Source: Acidimicrobiia bacterium (GTDB lineage Bacteria; Actinomycetota; Acidimicrobiia; Acidimicrobiales; Aldehydirespiratoraceae). From it: 8,868 nucleotides of DNA. The DNA is taken from NCBI GenBank assembly GCA_022824605.1, contig JAJDZO010000215.1:1-8868 (forward strand), given 5' to 3'. The notes under the pieces were generated by a model, which was given only the letters and a program-made list of their open reading frames with translations, ran no database searches and was not told where the DNA came from. Shown here piece by piece: positions 6,401 through 8,868 of this stretch. The translations under genes and the position numbers were made by a program. How positions within the stretch are numbered: the stretch's first letter is position 1; every line of letters begins with the position of its first letter.

Positions 6401-8868
6401 CGATGCCGACGCCGCCGCTCTGAGCGTCACCCTCGATCCCGGCTGGTACACGATCGAAGCGACCTCGGTGGGCCAGTACGTCGCCGGCGGCGGCGCGCTC
6501 TGGATCACCGGCTTGCCGACGCTGTCGTCTCGCGACCCCGAGGTGAGCGTCGTCGCCGGCCCCGATGTCGAAGAGGGCCTCGACGTCAAATTCCATGTCC
6601 GCGCCCATCCCGCTCCGGCCACCAGCGTCAGCGCCACCATCAACATCAGCACCGCGGGCGACTTCGGCGTGACGCCGGGCACGCAAACCGTCGTGATCCC
6701 GTCGAGCGGCCGCGCCGAACTCACTCTCACCACGGTGAGCGACAACGTCGCTGAGGCGAAGGGCTCGGTCACCGCAACCGTCACCGCCGGCAGCGGTTAC
6801 GCGGTGTCTCCCACCGGCGCCGAGGCAACCGTGGCCGTCGCCAACGACGACGGCGACCCGTGTACTGAGCCCCTGCCCGCCAATGGCAAAGTCACCGGAG
6901 CATGGGCCGCGGCCTGCAAGTCGAGTGACAGATTCGAAATGTTCGCTCGCTTCTACACCTTCCAGCTCAAGCAGCCGGCCAAGCTGACGATCGACCTCGA
7001 GTACCTGGCGCCCTTCAACGATACGTATCTCATTCTCAGGAAAGGCAAGAACAACAAGGACGGCGCGAAGCGCAACGAGAACGACGACATCCACGGCTTT
7101 AGCCGAAACTCCCGCATCATCGAGCAGTTGGAGGCCGGCTGGTACACCATCGAAGCGACGATCTACAGGCTGTCCAAGCCCGGCACGTTCCAGCTGAACG
7201 TCAGCGGCCTGCCGCCGCCGTCAAGTACACCCGAGATCAGCATCACCGCTGACGGCGACATTACCGAGGGTGCCGACGCCGGCTTCACTGTGAGCGCCAC
7301 TCCGGCGCCGCCTGCGGACCTTGATGTCACGGTGGCGGTGACGACCGCGGGTGACTTCGGAGTGACTGCGGGCACGCAAACGGTCACGATCACGTCGTCG
7401 GGCAGCGCCAAGCTCACGCTCACCACCACCGACGACAATGCCATCGAGGACAGCGGCTCGCTCACCGCCACGGTCAACACCGGCAGCGGCTACACCGTTT
7501 CGAGCAGTCAGGGGACGGCCACCGTCAACATCGCCGACAACGACATGCCCGAGATCAGCATCACCGCCGGCGGCGACGTCACCGAAGGAGCCGACGCGAC
7601 CTTTACGCTCACAGCCAGCCCCACTCCCGCATCCGATCTCGACGTGACGGTCGCTGTGACCCAGAGCGGCGACTATGTCAGCACCGGCTCGCAGACGGTC
7701 ACCATCGCCCCGAGTGGTTCCGCAACGTTGACGATCGCTACCGATGATGACAGCGCGCCCGAGTCCGACGGCTCTGTGACAGCCACGATCCAAAGCGGCG
7801 CGGGCTACACCGTGTCGGGCTCGGCCGGTGACGCAACCGTCAACGTGGCCGACAACGACGGCGCCGACCCCTGCCTCAGTCACATCAGCGCCGACGGCAA
7901 GACGTCGGGCACGTGGGTCAACACCTGCAACTCGGTCGTGCGAGGCGGCAAGCACGCCAAGTTCTACACCGTCAACCTCGCCCAATCGAGCGATGTGACG
8001 ATGACGTTGAAGTCCTCGATCGACACGTACCTGTATCTGCGTCGCGGCGAGAACGTTCGAAGCGGCAGTGAGGAAGCCAGGAACGACGACATCCAGTCGG
8101 GCAACTACAACTCCCGTATCAGCAAGACGCTCGCCGCGGGCTGGTACACGATCGAGGCGACAACGTACCGCTCCAGCCGCACGGGCGACTTCGAGTTGGA
8201 GATCAGCGGCCTGCCTGCCTCGGTCTCCGAGCCTGAGGTGAGCATCGCCGCTGACGGCGACATAACCGAGGGCTCCGACGCCAGCTTCACCCTCAGTGCG
8301 AATCCTGCACCCACGGCAGACCTGGACGTCACCGTTGATGTCACAAGCACCGGCGACTACGGAGTGGCGCCAGGCTCGCTCACGGCCACCATCCCAACTG
8401 CCGGCAGCACCACGCTGACCATAAGCACGACGGGCGACAGCACCGACGAAGCCGACGGCTCGGTCACTTTGACCGTGCAGAGCGGCAACGGCTACACGGT
8501 GTCAGCGACCGAGGGCTCGGCGACGGTTGATGTGGCCGACGACGACACCGCCAGCGTGCCTGAGATCAGTGTCAGCGCCGGCGGCGACATCACCGAGGGC
8601 GGCGACGCGACGTTCACGCTTTCTGCGAATCCTGCGCCCGCCGCGAACCTCGATGTGAGCGTGACGGTGGCGCAGTCCGGCGACTTCGGTGTGACGCCTG
8701 GTACGCAAACGGTGACGATTCCATCCTCGGGCAGCGCCACGTTGACCGTGGGCACCACGAACGACAGCACCGACGAAACCGACGGTTCGGTCACTGCGAC
8801 GGTGAACTCTGGGAACGGCTACACGGTGTCGTCAACACAGGGAACCGCGACGGTTGATGTGGCCGACG
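3399..8868 (+). CDS. secreted subtilisin-like (S8) protease with PPC-like/Calx-beta repeat array, 3' truncated
   Basis: This is a single open frame of 1,823 codons, unfinished at the window end. Domains in order: signal peptide 1-33; Asp-rich linker; I9-like propeptide about 109-166; S8 catalytic domain about 190-593; four PPC-like domains (starting about 600, 925, 1153 and 1490) alternating with seven Calx-beta-like domains (starting 707, 815, 1047, 1278, 1384, 1612 and 1721). The catalytic residues are Asp205 (GVIDAS), His262 (LHGTTVAE), Ser538 (CGTSAAGPHVGG) and Asn347 (NGAGN, oxyanion hole), so the protease looks intact. The protein is secreted, acidic and Asp-rich, and probably calcium-stabilised. 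Its substrate is unknown. The array suggests a stalk or adhesive region, and any C-terminal anchor lies off-window. The ATG at 3399 is followed by a second in-frame ATG at 3402; either could start. It is transcribed away from fbaB. A 724-codon Arg-rich frame at 3881-6055 is an artefact of this gene. Confidence 0.92.
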   Translation, partial: MMPRFGQRSRLRLIAVLAVVLGLLAMPSTQALADDGDDNFDVTDDLAPPELSDAGGLSYPNLGSNLSNIADNPWGAQHAADFAYSGGTDSDQAATPFVPGDTGNSTVTMLALSIIVDGDVQHVINVINSNGGDVRNVLDNHIEAFVPATALATLAQTPGVSWARELAQPMKLRGSVTSGGVVSHLARNWHNAGIKGQGVKVGVIDASSFIGARDGFTGLPQLMGTDVPSDIEALCFTALGRTTRDIADCTAPAGGSGGGDLHGTTVAETVMDMAPDASLYIANPRSWLDLQTATRWMHNQGVQVIVYSIIWNFHGPPDGTTRFSTGPLRTVKWAADNGIVWVNGAGNQHRDTWFGPFTDADDDDIHEWTTNTEYQAFNLAAGETVRLFMRWNDTWGGADSDLALVIVKNPGAPNEAVVKKLDDTQSGGRTHDPTEAGLYKATTAGRYGFRIEHNSGTAPSWIQLVSWDVVLSTQSDGYSILSPSDSPHLGVLSVGAGSSTSIHNYSSRGPSPDGRILPDIVGAACQQTAARGRFCGTSAAGPHVGGLAALVVQQNPTFTPAQVTGYLKSHASPNGSPVPNNTWGHGFAQLPPPSVHEELTSSGTTTWTASPSPSSKTRRYFTFTLAAPTTVTIDLTSSADTYLYLRRGYNAQDGDILHEDDNSGSGTNARISETLAAGRYTIEATTASHGQSGTGTLSLQVAGLSAVPTISFTDGADVVEGSDITFTVAANPAPASPLAVKVEVAPKGSYGVTRGVRTVTIPTTGSATLTLSTTGDDVAKPDGSVTAALRPSAGYLMSRTAWKHTVAIEDDDSQELSIVADSDISEGEDAVFTLTGNANAVVEKIKVGVKLTGNYVVAAHAIADPMTVKLDANGRATITFNTSDDKRTEPNGSIELTLLSANHYEISNTAGSAVANVFDNDVAPCIEHLRSDVRNPFRYAQECQSQEAGANYSGYFTIHLNQRRTIGLEVAGNGDDYLYVRRGRNTLSGTALHEDDNSGTRDADAAALSVTLDPGWYTIEATSVGQYVAGGGALWITGLPTLSSRDPEVSVVAGPDVEEGLDVKFHVRAHPAPATSVSATINISTAGDFGVTPGTQTVVIPSSGRAELTLTTVSDNVAEAKGSVTATVTAGSGYAVSPTGAEATVAVANDDGDPCTEPLPANGKVTGAWAAACKSSDRFEMFARFYTFQLKQPAKLTIDLEYLAPFNDTYLILRKGKNNKDGAKRNENDDIHGFSRNSRIIEQLEAGWYTIEATIYRLSKPGTFQLNVSGLPPPSSTPEISITADGDITEGADAGFTVSATPAPPADLDVTVAVTTAGDFGVTAGTQTVTITSSGSAKLTLTTTDDNAIEDSGSLTATVNTGSGYTVSSSQGTATVNIADNDMPEISITAGGDVTEGADATFTLTASPTPASDLDVTVAVTQSGDYVSTGSQTVTIAPSGSATLTIATDDDSAPESDGSVTATIQSGAGYTVSGSAGDATVNVADNDGADPCLSHISADGKTSGTWVNTCNSVVRGGKHAKFYTVNLAQSSDVTMTLKSSIDTYLYLRRGENVRSGSEEARNDDIQSGNYNSRISKTLAAGWYTIEATTYRSSRTGDFELEISGLPASVSEPEVSIAADGDITEGSDASFTLSANPAPTADLDVTVDVTSTGDYGVAPGSLTATIPTAGSTTLTISTTGDSTDEADGSVTLTVQSGNGYTVSATEGSATVDVADDDTASVPEISVSAGGDITEGGDATFTLSANPAPAANLDVSVTVAQSGDFGVTPGTQTVTIPSSGSATLTVGTTNDSTDETDGSVTATVNSGNGYTVSSTQGTATVDVAD
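3723..3896 (+). other. inhibitor I9-like propeptide segment of the protease
   Basis: Residues about 109-166 have the beta-alpha-beta-beta-alpha-beta feel of subtilase propeptides. There is a first strand (ALSIIVDG), a helix (VQHVINVINSNGG), a strand ending in EAFVPATALATLAQ, then PGVSWARE just before the mature domain. Propeptides of this kind assist folding and are removed by self-cleavage. The assignment rests on pattern only; sequence conservation in I9 domains is weak. Confidence 0.5.
4449..4823 (+). other. beta-rich domain inserted within the S8 catalytic domain
   Basis: Between Asn347 and Ser538 there are 191 residues, against about 66 in subtilisin. The extra sequence, about residues 351-475, includes HEWTTNTEYQAFNLAAGE, then RLFMRWNDTWGGADSDLAL, then GRYGFRIEHNSG. 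That resembles a PPC-like beta-sandwich. Subtilase sequence resumes at SDGYSIL and continues through NYSSRGPSPDGR to the active-site serine. Inserted domains at this place are known in other large subtilases and usually affect substrate access. The role here is inferred. Confidence 0.6.
5196..6161 (+). repeat. repeat block 1: PPC-like 1, Calx-beta-like 1 and 2
   Basis: PPC-like domain 1 (residues about 600-704) contains DTYLYLRRG (640-648) and GRYTIEAT (678-685). It lacks the paired cysteines found in the later copies. Calx-beta-like 1 (707-812) opens PTISFTDGADVVEGSD and ends in EDDD. Calx-beta-like 2 (815-921) opens with an ELSIV-DISEGED pattern and ends in FDND. The acidic ends match the calcium-binding loops of the Calx-beta family. 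These two Calx copies are the most diverged of the set. Confidence 0.75.
6171..6851 (+). repeat. repeat block 2: PPC-like 2 and Calx-beta-like 3
   Basis: PPC-like domain 2 (residues 925-1039) opens PCIEHL with a second Cys about 20 residues on (YAQEC). It contains DDYLYVRRG (975-983) and GWYTIEAT, and ends TGLP. Calx-beta-like 3 (1047-1151) opens PEVSVVAGPDVEEG, contains GDFGVTPGTQTV and ends ANDD. Unlike the blocks on either side, this one has a single Calx-beta unit. Confidence 0.75.
6855..7859 (+). repeat. repeat block 3: PPC-like 3, Calx-beta-like 4 and 5
   Basis: PPC-like domain 3 (residues 1153-1271) opens DPC with a second Cys in WAAAC. It contains DTYLILRKG (1208-1216) and GWYTIEAT, and ends SGLP. 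Calx-beta-like 4 (1278-1382) and 5 (1384-1487) both open PEISITA-GD-TEGADA and end ADND. The two Calx units are offset by exactly 318 bases (106 codons), as in a tandem duplication. Confidence 0.8.
7866..8868 (+). repeat. repeat block 4: PPC-like 4, Calx-beta-like 6 and 7 (7 truncated)
   Basis: PPC-like domain 4 (residues 1490-1605) opens DPC with a second Cys in WVNTC. It contains DTYLYLRRG (1542-1550) and GWYTIEAT, and ends SGLP. Calx-beta-like 6 (1612-1716) opens PEVSIAADGDITEGSD and ends ADDD. Calx-beta-like 7 (1721-1823) opens PEISVSAGGDITEGGD and is cut by the window edge within its final acidic motif. Units 6 and 7 share long exact DNA matches at an offset of 327 bases, including one of 22 bases (8520-8541 and 8847-8868). 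Confidence 0.8.

Noticed and set aside
5562..7094. A 510-codon minus-strand ORF opposite the repeat array
   Set aside because: Its Val/Gly/Asp/Arg-rich sequence is what the complement of GAC- and ACC-rich repeat codons produces. It shows no family motif and overlaps a well-supported gene.
7221..7985. A 254-codon minus-strand ORF with apparent repeats opposite Calx-beta 4-5
   Set aside because: The repetition is inherited from the sense-strand Calx-beta units. It has no independent coding support.
5196..8868. The long repetitive tract as a CRISPR array or other non-coding repeat
   Set aside because: The repeats are in frame, with periods that are multiples of three, and encode conserved beta-sandwich motifs. 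There are no short identical repeats separated by unique spacers.

Overview
The window is high-GC bacterial DNA holding four protein genes: two of core metabolism in tandem, one convergent to them, and one very long secreted-protein gene that runs off the right edge. The high GC, an actinobacterial-style TAGGCT -10 hexamer close to a start codon, a GTG start and a KorAB-type 2-oxoacid:ferredoxin oxidoreductase suggest an actinomycetote. Acidimicrobiia or a relative (marine, sediment or host-associated) is my best guess, but it is an inference and not proven by the sequence.

Layout. Positions 1-1028 (+) are the C-terminal part of the alpha subunit (KorA) of a 2-oxoacid:ferredoxin oxidoreductase. 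Positions 1060-2073 (+) are its complete beta subunit (KorB). Between them lies a 12-codon ORF whose start and stop overlap the two genes through ATGA junctions. Positions 2107-3156 (-) are a complete FbaB/DhnA-type class I fructose-bisphosphate aldolase, convergent with korB. The two stop codons lie in the arms of a nested hairpin that probably terminates transcription from both sides. A 242-base divergent intergenic region (3157-3398) carries candidate promoters in both directions.

Positions 3399-8868 (+) are one uninterrupted frame of 1,823 codons with no stop inside the window. It encodes an exported subtilisin-like protease (Asp205, His262, Ser538, with Asn347 for the oxyanion hole). A beta-rich domain of about 125 residues is inserted inside its catalytic domain. 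A long C-terminal array follows, alternating PPC-like domains (four seen) with Calx-beta-like domains (seven seen, the last cut off).

How they fit together. KorAB and the aldolase are housekeeping carbon-metabolism enzymes: oxidative decarboxylation of a 2-oxoacid, probably 2-oxoglutarate, to the acyl-CoA with reduced ferredoxin, and glycolysis/gluconeogenesis. The protease is divergently transcribed and functionally unrelated to them. It looks like a large, acidic, probably calcium-stabilised extracellular or surface protein. The most interesting content is its repeat architecture: a PPC variant with its own conserved signature and a cysteine pair, and a recent 327-base tandem duplication at the right edge. 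I see no RNA gene, CRISPR array, transposon or phage element.
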